NCBI GenBank assembly: GCA_019096155.1
Contig: JAHCVI010000003.1
Span: 2,728,001-2,792,000 of the forward strand
Source of the DNA: Staphylotrichum longicolle
Taxonomy: Eukaryota > Ascomycota > Sordariomycetes > Sordariales > Chaetomiaceae
Length of the DNA: 64,000 bases
Direction of reading: 5' to 3'
Notes under the pieces: generated by a model
The model's input: the letters and a program-made list of their open reading frames with translations, nothing else
Told to the model about the DNA's origin: nothing
Database searches by the model: none
Shown: one piece after another, positions 1-11,893 of the stretch
Layout of the letters: each line of letters starts with the position of its first letter
Numbering within the stretch: the stretch's first letter is position 1
Made by a program: the position numbers and the translations under genes

Positions 1-3000
1 GCCATGAGGAATCATTTGCATGGCATATGCCAACCACCCATCATCTGCACCGGTCTCAATCTCCCTTCCATCCTGAATCTTGAGCGCCAGGCACAGATCT
101 GCCCCGTTTCGTATGAAGCATTCCAGCACTAACCCTGCCTCGTTCTGTTCAGATGGGTCACGTGGGGGAAAATCATCCGAACTGGTATCTCCCTCTGCTG
201 AATCCAGTTCGAGGCTTGTTTCGGACTGCTCATCATCAGAAGTGGTACCTCCTTCTGGTGATTCCACCATGAGACTTCTTGCGGATTGTTCACCACAAGA
301 CCTAGAATCATCCTCCCGCTCAAAATCGCCGGATGCGGCAGCTACAGCAGCCCACCAACACAGAAAATGCTGCCAAAGGGACAATCGCTGATTTCCGGCA
401 GCAATGCGAACGATGGCGTACTGGCCGCCAAACGCCAGGCAAGTCGGAAAGTTGGGAGACAGGATTTGCTGTTTGAAAAGATGTCCCAAGAAACGGAGGC
501 CTGCGGCTTTCAGAGCATCTTCGTCAACGTCCGATTCCTGATAATACCACCTCGGGCCGATGCCGGTTGCTATTGCGGAATATGCAAGCATGACAAGGGC
601 GTCGGGTTCGAGGGGCATCTCGGAGAGCCGTGAGATCCTCCAGAATGGATAATCTAGGCGCCCTGAACACAGTTCGGTGAAGAGAGGTGAGATGACGGCG
701 GTCGAGTAGTCTTTTGGATCATCAACGTATTCGTCATATAGCCTCCATGGCACCACCGAACTCTCGGCATCGGACTTGTCATCCTTCTTTCTCCAGTAAA
801 GGCTATTATTGACACACTCTTCTGGCATTTCGCCGTCATAGTCTATCAATATATGCCGAACTCGCGAGGTGTGGCAGATTTCGTAATGCGAGCATTCCAG
901 GATTCCGAACCGATCGCGAAGCTCCTTTGTCGAATACTCCAGGTATTTTTTCCAGGAAAGATTGATTCGAAATGCGGTCTTATTGGAGATCAAGGCGCGG
1001 CTGATCATTGCGCTCACGGAGAGTTGTGAAATGGTATCAAGAGATTGAAGGAAGTCAAAAGGCGGTTCGTCGAGCTGCTGCCGTCGTCGTCGTTCGAGGA
1101 TGCATGCGACTAGTGTTGAGTGACGGCTGAGAATCTCCTCTTCCTCCTTCAGTGCTCCGACATCTTTATTCTCATTCTGGCGATCTGTGTCCGACCAATA
1201 TCGCTTTATGCTCGCGAGTTTTAGTTGGGACAGCGCTTCCAGGTTGTTGAAAGACTTGTCGTGGATTTTGACCCTAACCTTCTTCTGCCGGAAAAAGTCC
1301 CGTACGGAGCGATGGATGAATTCGAGGTCTGAGTCGATATTGGCTTCCACAAGTCCTCTGCAAACGCCTCTCAGTTGCCTCCTGGCACGAACTTCAATCC
1401 CTCTGACTGACTCGCAATCCTGCCCTGGGAACCTTGCACTTTCGGCGAACCGCAGATCGGATTCGTAGTCCTCAAGGAAGTAAAAATCGCTCAAGTTCAG
1501 CCATACCTGCATCTTTTTGGCCTCTCGGATCTTGCCCAGGAAAAGGAGAAGGGAGATGACGTGGCTCGCCATCTGTTGATGTCGTGCTCCAAGAGTATCC
1601 AGAATGCGTTGGAATAGTTCGTTCAGCTCGGTCGGAAGTGACTGAATCTCAGCCAACAACCGAGGAAACTTGGCCCCATCATCCGACTGTTTTCGAATAT
1701 TCTGAACGACCAAGACAACCCAGAGGAACACACCCTCTGCCTTCGTGGTGATAGATGAGGCGAGCTGTCGGCGTTCATTCTCCGTTCCCACATGTTCCAG
1801 GTTTCCCTGGACGTATTTCTCCATGTCTGCCCTTGTCAGCTCGTGAAGATAGAGCCTGATGTCCTCGGAGAACATGTCCATGAATGGGTTCTCCATTCGA
1901 CTGGACACACATATCTTGAAGCTGCCAGAGGCGCTGTTGGCCAGATTCATTAGGGCGTGCACCATCTCGCGACGATCGATGGAGGTGGTCGTCTGATACT
2001 CGTCGAGGCCATCAATGAAGAAGCCAAAGGAGGATCCAGCAAAGGTTTCGCGATCGTGTTGCTTCGCTAGACGTTCGAAAGCACGTTTGATTTCATCGTC
2101 AAATATCTCGAATGCTGAATGAACCTTCGGCTGGGAAAGAGCCTTGGCCCACTGATCCGGAAGAAGAACCTGCATGAGACCTGGGCTTGCTGTCAAGATT
2201 TGGTAGAGCAGAGTTCGGTAGAGGCCCACTAAAGACTTCTGTCGGGGATCTGAGCCGAGTGAATAGAAGAAGAAGGATGCCATAACCAGCCTTCGCCCTC
2301 CTTTAGCTCCTACAAACGTTGTCAGCAGATGCAAAATGCAGCGGGGCACTTCTTCTGTGATTTGGACCTACTCATCCACTTCTCGAGCTCGATTCTAGTC
2401 CGTTCATGTGTACATAGTTTCTTCACTGGTATCGATTAGTCTTCAAAGAGGTCGTAATACAACAAAGGCAGAGGGTATATTCACTTACTCAGTGTAGATT
2501 TACCTGCACCGAGCTTCCCACATATGTGGAAAATACCGTCTCCTGAAGATAGCCACTGGGTGAACTTGGTCGCCTCTGGAGAGTTGCCGCCGAGGTCCAG
2601 AATCCATTCAAATGTATCTCGAAAGGGCTCATCGACGCTCTGGTAGCGATAGGACATGTCGTCGAAACCTCCCTTGATCCCTCCCAGAATTCGATCTTGG
2701 ACAACCTCAATTAGCGCGTCGTGCCCTACATGCAGCAAGGTTTTCAACCGGCTCGAGATATGATCGCTGATCGAGTCGTCCCTCGTGGCTGTCATGTTTT
2801 GCAGAATCTGTCCCAGTTGGGTGATGGCGAGCTCGAGTCGAGTCAACTTTGCTCCATCTTCTTTGCATACGGCCACCAGTCTCTTGAGGTTTTCACTTGC
2901 ACCGTTGAGTTAGTCATTATATTATTTAGAGGGCTTGTAGTCCGTCAACGTTGATGAGATTCTTACCTCGACAACGCAGAGACGTGGAAGTGAAGCTGGT

Positions 3001-3391
3001 CGCGGCATCTTTGAAGCTGCGTCTCCAAGTTCCTGATCTTCGGCTCCACCATTAACGTTTTCAGTGCCGCAAGGCCGCTCTGAGCCTTGGATCTTCGCCG
3101 TTTGGGCCTAAGGCTTTGCAGCTCCTCTCTGATGTCGTTTGATAGCCTGTTGCACTCCTGAGCCAGAGTGACAAGAGCTCTGTCCTCTTTGGCCATGGCA
3201 GACTGGTTTGGAGGACTTAATTGCTTCCAGATAACAGCCGTGCTATCGGCGAGCTTCAAACGCATCTCTGTCTCTTCTGAAGACCCTTCGACCGAATTGT
3301 AAAGCGCCCATGATAGTTTCAGAATCTTATCTGCCGCGTCGATGAATGTGAGAATTCCCGAAACAAGGCCGATGGCGGTAACAGGATCCAT
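1..3391 (-). CDS. NACHT-type STAND NTPase, 3' end off window
   Basis: Signal-transduction NTPase of the fungal NLR-like group, thought to act in non-self recognition. Four exons fit in phase: 3391-2967, 2895-2489, 2425-2372 and 2309 to the left edge, 1065 codons so far with no stop. The start is the ATG opening MDPVTAIG. Residues 1-142 form a helical N-terminal STAND domain with a basic KRRR patch. A NACHT module follows with Walker A GKLGAGKST near 268-276 and Walker B FFIDGLDEYQ near 392-401; the splice inside the P-loop region yields the family-typical sequence after GKSTL. After the NACHT come a helical region and a Ser/Asp/Glu-rich acidic stretch near the edge. The C-terminal repeats, if any, are outside. 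Domain class is seen directly; the immune role is family inference. Confidence 0.8.
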
Positions 3392-4144
3392 TGTCGACAG
3401 AGAGCGAGGGGACTTTGAACGATTTCTTGAAGCAGAAGAGCCTTCGTGACAAGATTGTGCGCAGCTGAGTAGACTGGACTTTGGCAGATGGAAATCTCTC
3501 ACAGAGGCTCCACGATCATTTGCGGGGAAGCAGGGCTTCGAAGGCGGTGCATGTTACAGGTTTGTCTCGCTTGCCGCCCTGCATGTTGTCGAGAACCACA
3601 AGCACGTGACGAAACTCTTTGGATGACTAGACAAATGTTTTCGTTTCTAAGAACAGACACCTGCTATGTAGGGAACTTGGAGAGTCCCAAACGTGCAAGT
3701 GCCGGCTGGTTTCCTGAACCCCCAAAAAGGAAGCTAACCACCAGGTCCGGATTCACTTTTTTGCCCTCCTACAGTAACCACAGCATTTGGTTTTTGTTAG
3801 TTGTTCAAAGGGTGCGGTTTCCTGTCATTAAAGTTACCAGCTCTGGACCCTTCTGAGCAGACAGTGAACGTTTAGAGGCAACCCGCAGAAGCCCGTGAGT
3901 CCTCCCTGAGTCTCCAAGGCCACCACGTGCAACCCCTTGAGTTCTGGTAGCGGGTTTTGAAGAGACAATCATCAACGGGTGCAAATATGGTTCGTTATTC
4001 AAAACATTGATTAGTATTCAGTTCAGCAACGGGTTTGTCATTTCCAATCTGTTCGGCGTAAGTGAGCCAACCCTTTCAACTTCCCAAAGCCTCGCCTCAA
4101 TCTCTAGCCCAACCACACAAAAAGCCAGTCCTCCAGCCATGCCA
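3392..4144. other. Intergenic, no gene seen
   Basis: Holds the promoter of the NACHT gene and the 3' flank of the MFS gene, both on the minus strand. Short open frames here lack domain features or splice partners. No RNA gene or mobile element was recognised. Confidence 0.5.
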
Positions 4145-6314
4145 TTACTGCTCCTTCTCGTCAACCGGGCCGACCTTCTGCTCAACACCATTGTTGCCCT
4201 TGATGTCACCGCTCGCGGTGCCGCTCTCCGAGCTGTCATCGGGCCTTGCCTCGAGTCCGCGCTGACGTCTCCTGTCGATCACAACACGATCAGAACCTGA
4301 GCCAAGAAAGACTTTTCTGTGAGGGAGACCCCTCTGTCGGGCGATAGGAAATAGGAAGTTACTCACTTGATCGTCTCCTTGTCCTGCAGGATTTTGATGA
4401 GGGGAATGATCAGGAGACAAACGGCGCCCATGCTCGTGGCCGTGATGAAGCCCTTGCGATACTGGGGCGCCTCAACCTGCTGCCAGACAATGAGCGGCAG
4501 CCAGGCCGCAACGACGCCGACCATGGTGTTCATCGTGGCAAGAACGATGGCGCGTTCCTCGGTGTCGTCGGTGCAAATCTCGTTGGCCCATCTGCAAGAC
4601 AGGACAAGTTAGGGACATCCTGAGTTTTGCGCGGTGTGGAGAAATGGGTGAGAGGTTAAAAAAAGTCTCACGTAAACGCGATGCCGGACAGGCCCACGTG
4701 TTGTCCAGCCAGGTAGTAGCAGGTCCATTTCCATCCCTCGGGAATGTCCCACGCCGCCAAGGAAGCGAAGGTGATGAGGTTCAGGGTGGCGCCAAAGAGA
4801 AGTATGGGCCACCGACGTCCCTTCAGAAACGTGTCTGAGATCCAGGCGTATATCACGGCAGAGACTGCCTGGATGGCAAACAGACCGCTGGGATACAAGT
4901 TGATCTGTTGGACCGTGAACTTGGGATTCGTGTGGTACTTGAGGAACTGCGGGAAAATGGGCGTCCCGCTGGTTCCGCTGATGAAGCTGCAGCAAAAGAG
5001 TCAGCGGTTGAAAGTTCGAGAGCGGGGATTGGCTGAGCTGCGTACATGTAGTACAGACTCAGGAGCCAGATGTGCCACGAGGTCAACACACCCTTCACCT
5101 TTGCAAAGGTGAAGGGAGCACGCTGCTTGCGGTCCTCGAGCACCATGCGGCGCTTGGCCAGGTCAATCTCCTACAAGGGTGGTGGGTTGTTAGGGGCTCC
5201 ATGTCCGAGGGCGAAAAGCTGGCATGGTGCGGCCTACCTCGTCGGTGAAAACCCTCCTGCTCGTAGCGTTCTCCGGAAGGTCAGGGAGAAACCAGAAGCT
5301 GGCGACCGCCACGGGCAGCGAAATCACACCGTCCATGATGAAAAGCCTAGACAGGCGAGTGAGCGCCATGAGAGTGATGTGCGATGCGAAACGGGGGTTA
5401 CTAACCATTTCCACCCAGGCAATCCACCGCGCCCACCCAGGCCCGTGACACCGGCCATCAGAAAGCCGGAGAAGAGCATGGCGGTGGAACCGCTGGCGTT
5501 GAGGATGCAGGCGCGCTTGGCCATCTCGTCCTTGCGATACCACGACCCGATCATGTACTGGAGGCCGGGATAGTAACCAGCCTCGGCGAGCCCTGGGTCA
5601 CAAAAGCGTGAGCCGGTTATTCGGCATGGGAGAATACCAGCCAACGGCCAGTATCGGGGAGTGCGGGCAGACGAACCAATTAAGAAACGCAGCACATAAA
5701 GCTGAGTGTTGTTCTTCACGCCGCAAAGAGCGAAGGTCAGGATTGTCCAGATGATCTGTCCAGAGTGTTAGTTGACTTGCTCTCTGAATGGTTAGGTTTC
5801 TCAAGAAGATCATCATGTTGCGTACCTGCAGCGAGGGAATGTAGATGGAAGGGCGAATCCGGGTCAGCAGAATGTTGCTGGGAATCTCGCCCACGATGTA
5901 TCCAACCGTGAAAGCGGTCATGGCGTAGTTCAGCTCATTGCCATACATGTCGAGGTCTTCCTTCCTGTACGTGTGTTAGCTCTGCAATTTTTACAAGATG
6001 ACCACTGAACGGAGAGTCAAGTAGACACCAGACGAGTCGCACATACATTCCCGACACAAAGGCATTGGTGAGGTTTGTTTGATTCAGGAACTTGGTGAAG
6101 AAACCTGTCCAGCATAAATCAGTTATGTTCCCCGTGCTATCATCAGTGATGTGATAGACATACCGAGACAGCCGAAGGTCAACAACGTCAGGTCCAGCTT
6201 GAGCAAGAAGCGCCGCTCCTTGGGCGACTTGTCCAAGGTGTCCCAGATGTGGCGCTTCCAAGTCTTTTGCTGAGATCCCACTTCGCCCTCGGTAGACTCT
6301 GAATCTCGCGCCAT
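4145..6314 (-). CDS. MFS transporter, Dal5/allantoate permease family
   Basis: Plasma-membrane proton-coupled transporter of the anion:cation symporter (Dal5-like) branch, which imports small carboxylates, vitamins or ureides. Ten exons join in phase (6314-6164, 6104-6047, 5964-5826, 5755-5677, 5592-5406, 5346-5238, 5170-5046, 4986-4672, 4591-4367, 4271-4145) to give 504 aa, the usual family length. Seen: a hydrophilic N-terminus with KSPKERRFLLKLD, the first membrane segment, LNQTNLTNAFVSGM then DLDMYGNELNYAMTAFTVGY, the GLAEAGYYPG helix, a central loop of about 60 residues and six later hydrophobic segments. It is divergent from the FAD monooxygenase, sharing 650 bp, so the two may be co-regulated for uptake and oxidation of one substrate (inference). 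The substrate is unknown. Confidence 0.9.
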
Positions 6315-6964
6315 GTTGCACGGTGTTCTTGTCAAGACTCGCAAGCTTTGAACTGCAGCCGGCAAATACGCAGCACGGTTAGGTATGTCCGCGAGGTCAA
6401 AGTTGTGTTGCAGTGGTTGTGGGGAAGCAACAGAACAGAGTCTCAGTCAGTCAGTCAGTCACAGACAACCATTTTATCGGCATGTTTGGGCTGGGACCTT
6501 GTTGATCGCGATAGAATCCCAAAATGACGAAGTTGTGGTTTTGCATGTGGGTTACCAAACCGCTGGGTTTGGGGGCGTTCCCCAATGTGGAAATTCTGGT
6601 CCGCTGCCGGCGACGAGAACGTGTGTTGGACAACGATAAACGAACTATTGGCTGCTCTCACCCCTTTGAGGTTATCCGACCCCGAGCTGTCAACATTTGT
6701 GACTTGCGCCATCGCTGGCTGGCCCGTCACCATCTATACCTGGTCGTATCTCCGTCGCGTGACTGACTTGGGTTGGTTCCTTTCGATGTCGGTCTCAGTC
6801 CGGTCAGGGAGCCTGGCACAGACAGCCCCCTGAGTCCTCCACCCCCAAGCTTCATCGGTATCAACTTTACCCACGCTTCCGTCCCTTCTCTGTTGGCCTC
6901 CCGGCATCACCAACATTAACATTCACCAACTGGAGGCGGACACGAAACTCGAAACCACCGAAAA
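6315..6964. promoter_or_regulatory. Divergent promoter, MFS / FAD monooxygenase
   Basis: A 650-bp gap between the two start codons; both genes are read outward. No TCG-N5-CGR site was found here by eye, unlike the promoters of the polyketide-type genes further right. A short CAGT/TCAGT tandem run lies near 6440-6460. Confidence 0.5.
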
Positions 6965-8708
6965 ATGCCCTCAGCCATCTCCCCGCAGCTTCGCGTCGCC
7001 GTCATTGGCACTGGCCCGGGTGGCCTCTCGTCGGCCATCGCCTTGTCGGAATTGCCCAATATCGACCTCCGAGTCTATGAAAAAGCCGGCGAGCTGAAGA
7101 ACTTGGGCGCCGGGATCAGCGTTAACCACAACGGCTGGAAGGTCTTGGAACTGCTTGGCATCCGGGACCGAGTGAATGGAGCATCGACCAACCCGACGGT
7201 TCAGAGGTGGGTGACCCGTGAAGTGAAGGTACGGCAGTACGCCATTTGTCTTCAGAATTAACTCGAAACTTCTCTTAACCAGGAACGCCTATACGGGCGA
7301 GATTGTTGATCCCGGGGTGCCGCATGACCCGAGTGACGCGTACGAAGCACTCCGGGTCAAACGTCTGGTCTTACAGGAGGCATTGGCCGAAAAGGTCCCC
7401 GAGGGCCTCATTGAGTTTAACAAGAAGCTTGTTGGACTGAAGGATCTCGGGAAGGACGGCGTAAAAGTCTTGTTTGAGGATGGCACCGAGACGATTGTAG
7501 ACCTAGTTGTGGGAGCAGATGGGATCCGTTCGGTAGGACCGCCGTCCTTGGTTTGATTTGTCTCCGTCGAGACTTCTAACTGACATGATTTGTGTAGGTG
7601 GTGAGGCAACACATGGCTCCCGATTACCCTTTGGAGTACGCATGTCAGTGTAGCCCGTCTCATCCGCCTCTTTCTTGTACCAAGGCAGAGCGAGAAAAAA
7701 GATTCTTCTAACAGGGCTTGCTCCTAAAGACCAGGTCGGCTGGCGTTGTTTGGTCCCCGCCAAGCGGCTGAAGCACATCCGCGACCTGCCCCTGACGACA
7801 ACAAGCTGGTGGTACGGCAAGGCCAAGTCGCTCTGGCTCTCACCCGTCGATGCAGATCTGTCGAACCTGACCGATATTGAATTCACGGCCCGCGTTTTCA
7901 ACGAGCCCCCGGTTCCTGGGAGGACGGTGAGCTGGGGTGTACGCGTCAGCAACGACGAGGTGTTTTCGCGCTTTAGCGTGAGCCTGCCCTGGGATGTTTT
8001 GTGGTAGACGGGAGACACCCGACATGGAAAGCGCTGACACAACGTACGCCCCCACAGGATTGTGACCCGCGACTGGCCCAAGTGTTTGCCCAGGTACCCG
8101 AGGGTAACTGGACAGAGTTTGCCGCGTATGCTGGGCCGTCGATGGACAGTCTTGTTGCCTGGGACAAGTTGGTCCTTGTCGGTGATTCCAGCCATCCTTC
8201 TGCGGGTAAGTTTTCCCTGCCAGGGCCATCCCACCGCTAGTGGAACAAAAATCTGACGTGTGGCGACGAGAGCAGGCGGCTTCGGATCCGGTTCTGCCTT
8301 CGCAATGGAAGACAGCTGGACTCTGGCACGGGCAATTGAGTACGCCCGGTCTATCAAGGGCTCGGATGCAAGTCCCAGCGTGGTGGCCGAGGCCCTGAGA
8401 GTCTTTGATGCAATCCGGAAGCCGTATTACAAGGCCATGTATGCTGTCTCCTTTTCGCAGCTTCCTCGATTCATGTTGTTGATAACGATGCCAGGTCCGA
8501 TTTTCGAAAATCGCAAAAGGAAGTCCTCAAGGAGGTTGGACGGAAAGAGTATGTCGATTTTGATAGCGATCTACGTGAACGATTTGCAAAGGACGGCCTG
8601 GGGGCAAAGCGAGGAAAGGGGTTCTTGGGGTTCGTGTATGGAAATGACATCGGAAAGGTGTGCAAGGAGTTTTTCGAGACTGAACAGGCGCGGCGAAACG
8701 GAAATTAG
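6965..8708 (+). CDS. FAD-dependent aromatic monooxygenase (salicylate hydroxylase-like)
   Basis: Group A flavoprotein monooxygenase expected to hydroxylate, possibly decarboxylatively, an aromatic ring using NAD(P)H. Seven exons fit in phase: 6965-7206, 7283-7532, 7598-7643, 7730-7977, 8058-8205, 8276-8438, 8495-8708; 436 aa, normal length. Motifs seen: the Rossmann IGTGPGG near residues 14-20, acidic residue VYEKAG, the VVGADGIRS motif at the end of exon 2, and LVGDSSHPSAGGFGSG, the GD flavin-ribityl motif. The last exon uses a frame different from the long open frame after the GTATGC donor. The exon 4 acceptor is slightly uncertain (AAAG/AC preferred, 18 nt after a CTAAC). MdpD-type enzymes of anthraquinone clusters belong to this family, so it may belong to the neighbouring cluster, but its promoter lacks the AflR-type site. 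Confidence 0.87.
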
Positions 8709-8980
8709 AAGTTTCAGATAACTACTCAACCGGCTTGTTTTGTTACCTTGCTCTTATCACAGCCATGACAATGCATCCGTCTCACTGACCGTGAATATGT
8801 CCCTCTCGGCCTCCTCACCCATGACAGGTCGAAACCCTCTTGGTGTTGCCCAGGCGGAGTGTAAGGCAGTTGAATGCATGGTGTGGGCTTGTTCAAGACT
8901 TTATGCACACGTTCTTGGATTCTATCAAAGAGCTGACGACTGCATATGAGCTTCTGGAGAGCGAGACCATCAACTTGACC

Positions 8981-10463
8981 CTAGACCGTCTCCTTCACAA
9001 ACTTGGTAATCGCATAAAACGACTTCTTTCCATCATAATGGAAGTTCAGATTATGCCCACCCTGGAAATCTCCATTCACCACGACCTTGGGCGAGCCCGT
9101 GAACAACGCCGCCGTGCTATCCAATACTCCATCACAGTTCCCGCCACACGCTGTCAAATCATGCCTCCCTTGCACAACCTACACGTTCCCCCAACTTGGT
9201 CAGCATCAAATTATGTCCTTTGCTTCACACCCCCATTCACCTCTGCACGTCTTGGTGAAGAACAAGATGGCCAGAGCAGGGGCATGGCATCACGTACCTG
9301 CACGGGCACATTCAGCAGCCCAAAGTCCAAGGGCCACGTCCCCGCCGTCAGCGACTCCCCAATCGCGTACGGGCTCTGGTTCTCATACAGCCACTCGGCG
9401 ACGCGGCGGTCAAAGAAGGGGCTCTTGAACCCGCCGTAGGCCGCCGAGTACGCGTCCGCGGGGACGAGGTACCCGTGCGGGAGCGGCGCCCACTTCTTGG
9501 GGTTCTGCAGGGCGGCGACGCGCGCCTGGCCGCCCGAGACAAAGAGGCTGATCCACTCAAAGCGGCCGGAGAAGCCGGTCAGGACGAGGGCGTTCCCGGG
9601 AGGAGTTTGGGAAGGAGGAGGAGTCTGTTGGATTTGTGTTTGTGTTTGTGTCGGGGCGGCGAGGAGGGCCGCGGCAATAAAGGCGCCAAAGGAGTGGCCG
9701 ACGTGGACGACTTTGCGGATGGTTGTGTTGAGGGTGTAGGGAGAGTTGGGGCGTTGGAGGAGACGGGTGAGGGACTCGAGGATGGCGACTTGCGGGGCGA
9801 ACTGGACGTGGGTAATGGGCGAGGGTCTGCTGTGGTAACAAAGGTTGCCATGTTCTTGTCAGCCACTTTTTCTTCCCTGAAGCGACCACCAGAGCAGCGA
9901 ATCAGGTCTGGCCATACCGGTCTGAATTGCCCGATCCGAGACGGTCATAGAAGAATACGGAGTAGCCCGCATCTAGAACGTGCTGAACAAAGTTGTAGCG
10001 CTCGGAGCCAGGAAAGACGGGGTTCCAATAACTGAAGTTGTCCGTCACATGGTCAGCGGCAGGTGAGGGAAGGGGAACGTACTCGGCCGGGACGGCGAGG
10101 TTGCTAGAGGAGGTGTACTTACCTGCGGTCCACCATCGAGCCGTGAGTCAAGATCAGTACGGTCTCAGACGAGTTTTTGCGAGGGCTGGGCGTGCAAAAT
10201 GTTGCCCCGATGGTGTAAGCGGTTGTCGCAGTCTGGCTCGCACCGACGGGGTGGAAGACCTCGCGCGAATCACGTCTCGTCGAGTTGAAGATGTAGTCCA
10301 CCAGGTCCCAGTTGGTCTCGATGGAAAGATTGAGGTCATAGTATGGGACGGTCACGTTAACCGGGATGCGGAAGTCCTTGCAGAGATGCCCCGAGCCCGG
10401 TTTTGTGGCCGCGACTGCGGACAGGAGCGGGAGTGACAGGGCAAGGAGCGAAGCTAACGACAT
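8981..10463 (-). CDS. Secreted alpha/beta hydrolase
   Basis: Alpha/beta-hydrolase-fold esterase or lipase of unknown substrate. Exons 10463-10123, 10031-9918, 9829-9298 and 9178-8981 join in phase to 394 aa. The start chosen gives a good signal peptide (MSLASLLALSLPLLSAVAA); an ATG 33 bp upstream is in frame. Seen: VLILTHGSM (oxyanion strand), DRLGSGNS, the nucleophile elbow GHSFG with Ser near 198, a GRHD acidic strand, and GGHNLNFH for the catalytic His near the C-terminus. Several Asn-X-Thr/Ser sites suit secretion. It is convergent with the FAD monooxygenase and lies 264 bp downstream of the NmrA-like gene on the same strand. The function is not fixed by sequence. Confidence 0.85.
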
Positions 10464-10727
10464 TGTTGCAAGAGCGAGGTTGGTCCGGTCAGACAAGGAT
10501 CGACATTCAACTGGGATGGAGGAAGCGATGGCGGACTGTAAGTAAGGTAGTCTTTATTCAAATAAGGGGTCGCATGATACCTGTGACCCAAACCCGAGCC
10601 CTAGCTGGGATCCCCTCCCCCCCTGGCCCCGGAGCCCGCTCTGACGGGCCAAGCCCGAGAATCCGCTCACCCCGAGAACTCCACTCTGCTCCGTAACGTT
10701 GGATGCCATGGTGGAAGAGTGGCTGGC

Positions 10728-11534
10728 CTACGCCGGCCCTGTATTCACCGGCAACCACGTGTGCAGCCCGGGAAAGAAGTGCCTGATGAGCCCCGTCAAG
10801 ATACACAACAGTGTCCCCTTTGGAAACTTGGCCCTCCCGTTCACATTGATGACCCCGACGTTTTGCATGTCGTACTTTCCTTCTTCATTATTCGCTGCCT
10901 CAATCATGCCGGCGGCAAGGTCCAAGTACGACAACGGGCTCGACTCGTCGGTCAAGCTGAGCGCATGGCCCCTTTGTATATCAACTGACAGGGCCCCGGG
11001 TTTGATGAAAATCGTCTTGACCCAGGTTTCCTCCTTGCGCAGGAGAGCCTCGGTTTCGCGTAGGTCGGCGTAGACATGAGAGGCAGACCAGAGGAGAACG
11101 CGGTGTAGGAGATACGGGGTGTTCCGAGAAAGCACGGCGTCGATGGTTGCCGACGAGAGCAGGATCAACTTGGGTGTTGTCCCTACTGCTGTCGTCGAGG
11201 GAAGGGTCTGGAGTTTCAGGTTTTCCCGCAAGGCGAGAACGACATTTGCGGCGAGGTCCTGGCCGACACGGAAGCCGGGCACGTTGTCGTTGGTCGAGGT
11301 GACGAGAAAGACGGCGAGCGTGGAGCGGATGCAGGATGCCAACGTAGGAACTTCGTCGATGGTGCCTTCAAAAATGCGCAGCTGCGGATTTGTGACAGCT
11401 TCGGGGAGTAAGCGAGAGAGCTTCGCCTTGCTACGGCAAAAGGCGTGGACTTGGTTGTCCGGGGAGTGAAGGAGAATTTGGATCAAGGCCGTGCCTGTGT
11501 TGCCCGTGGCACCGAGGACTGCGTAGGTAGGCAT
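10728..11534 (-). CDS. NmrA/AvfA-type NAD(P)-binding oxidoreductase
   Basis: Atypical short-chain dehydrogenase with an N-terminal Rossmann fold, single exon, 268 aa. The dinucleotide motif VLGATGNTG is at residues 6-14, followed by CRSKAKL, the region that reads the phosphate of NADP. The lengths and motifs match the AvfA (AflI)/OrdB/MdpK family found in aflatoxin-type and emodin-type clusters, where members act in redox steps of anthraquinone or averufin metabolism. No catalytic YxxxK is evident, as usual for this branch. A TCG-N5-CGG element lies 173 bp upstream of its start, so control by the AflR-like protein is plausible. Family assignment is firm; the exact reaction is unknown. Confidence 0.87.
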   Translation of the reverse strand: MPTYAVLGATGNTGTALIQILLHSPDNQVHAFCRSKAKLSRLLPEAVTNPQLRIFEGTIDEVPTLASCIRSTLAVFLVTSTNDNVPGFRVGQDLAANVVLALRENLKLQTLPSTTAVGTTPKLILLSSATIDAVLSRNTPYLLHRVLLWSASHVYADLRETEALLRKEETWVKTIFIKPGALSVDIQRGHALSLTDESSPLSYLDLAAGMIEAANNEEGKYDMQNVGVINVNGRAKFPKGTLLCILTGLIRHFFPGLHTWLPVNTGPA

Positions 11535-11706
11535 GATGTGTATCTTGACTTTGAGTTCTGCGTCTGGGGGTGCTCAAGCATATCGAGGTCAGACTGGAAC
11601 GGATTCGCATCTGTACTTATCGAACCAGAGCCTGGGACAGGTGATGCATGCCTGAACGGTGATTTCATGTAATGTACGGTACATGTGCGTATGGTGCATG
11701 ACCAGC

Positions 11707-11717
11707 TCGGCACTCGG
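11707..11717. promoter_or_regulatory. AflR-type site variant, TCG-N5-CGG
   Basis: Reads TCGGCACTCGG. It lies 173 bp upstream of the NmrA-like start codon, in the 359-bp gap before the SnoaL-like gene. It matches the relaxed AflR consensus TCG-N5-CGR; binding is inferred. Confidence 0.5.
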
Positions 11718-11893
11718 GGACTACAGAGACATGAAACCAGTTTCTGTTTGATTGGTCCAACGTAAGGCTGTCCTTATTTGGACTTCATCCAAAGGCAGGC
11801 CGATCTGCATTAGACATGGTGAGGCAACTCCCGACGACAACAGGATTAGATCCAATTCCTATGTAAGATGGATCGATACACCATACTCTTGGT

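Noticed and set aside
7503..8357. 284-codon minus-strand frame opposite the FAD monooxygenase
   Set aside because: Crosses all introns of the monooxygenase and has no domain; the plus-strand exons carry the flavin motifs.
9475..10035. 186-codon plus-strand frame opposite the alpha/beta hydrolase
   Set aside because: It is the complement of the hydrolase exons, Gly/Arg/Glu-rich without domains, while the minus strand gives a complete catalytic triad.
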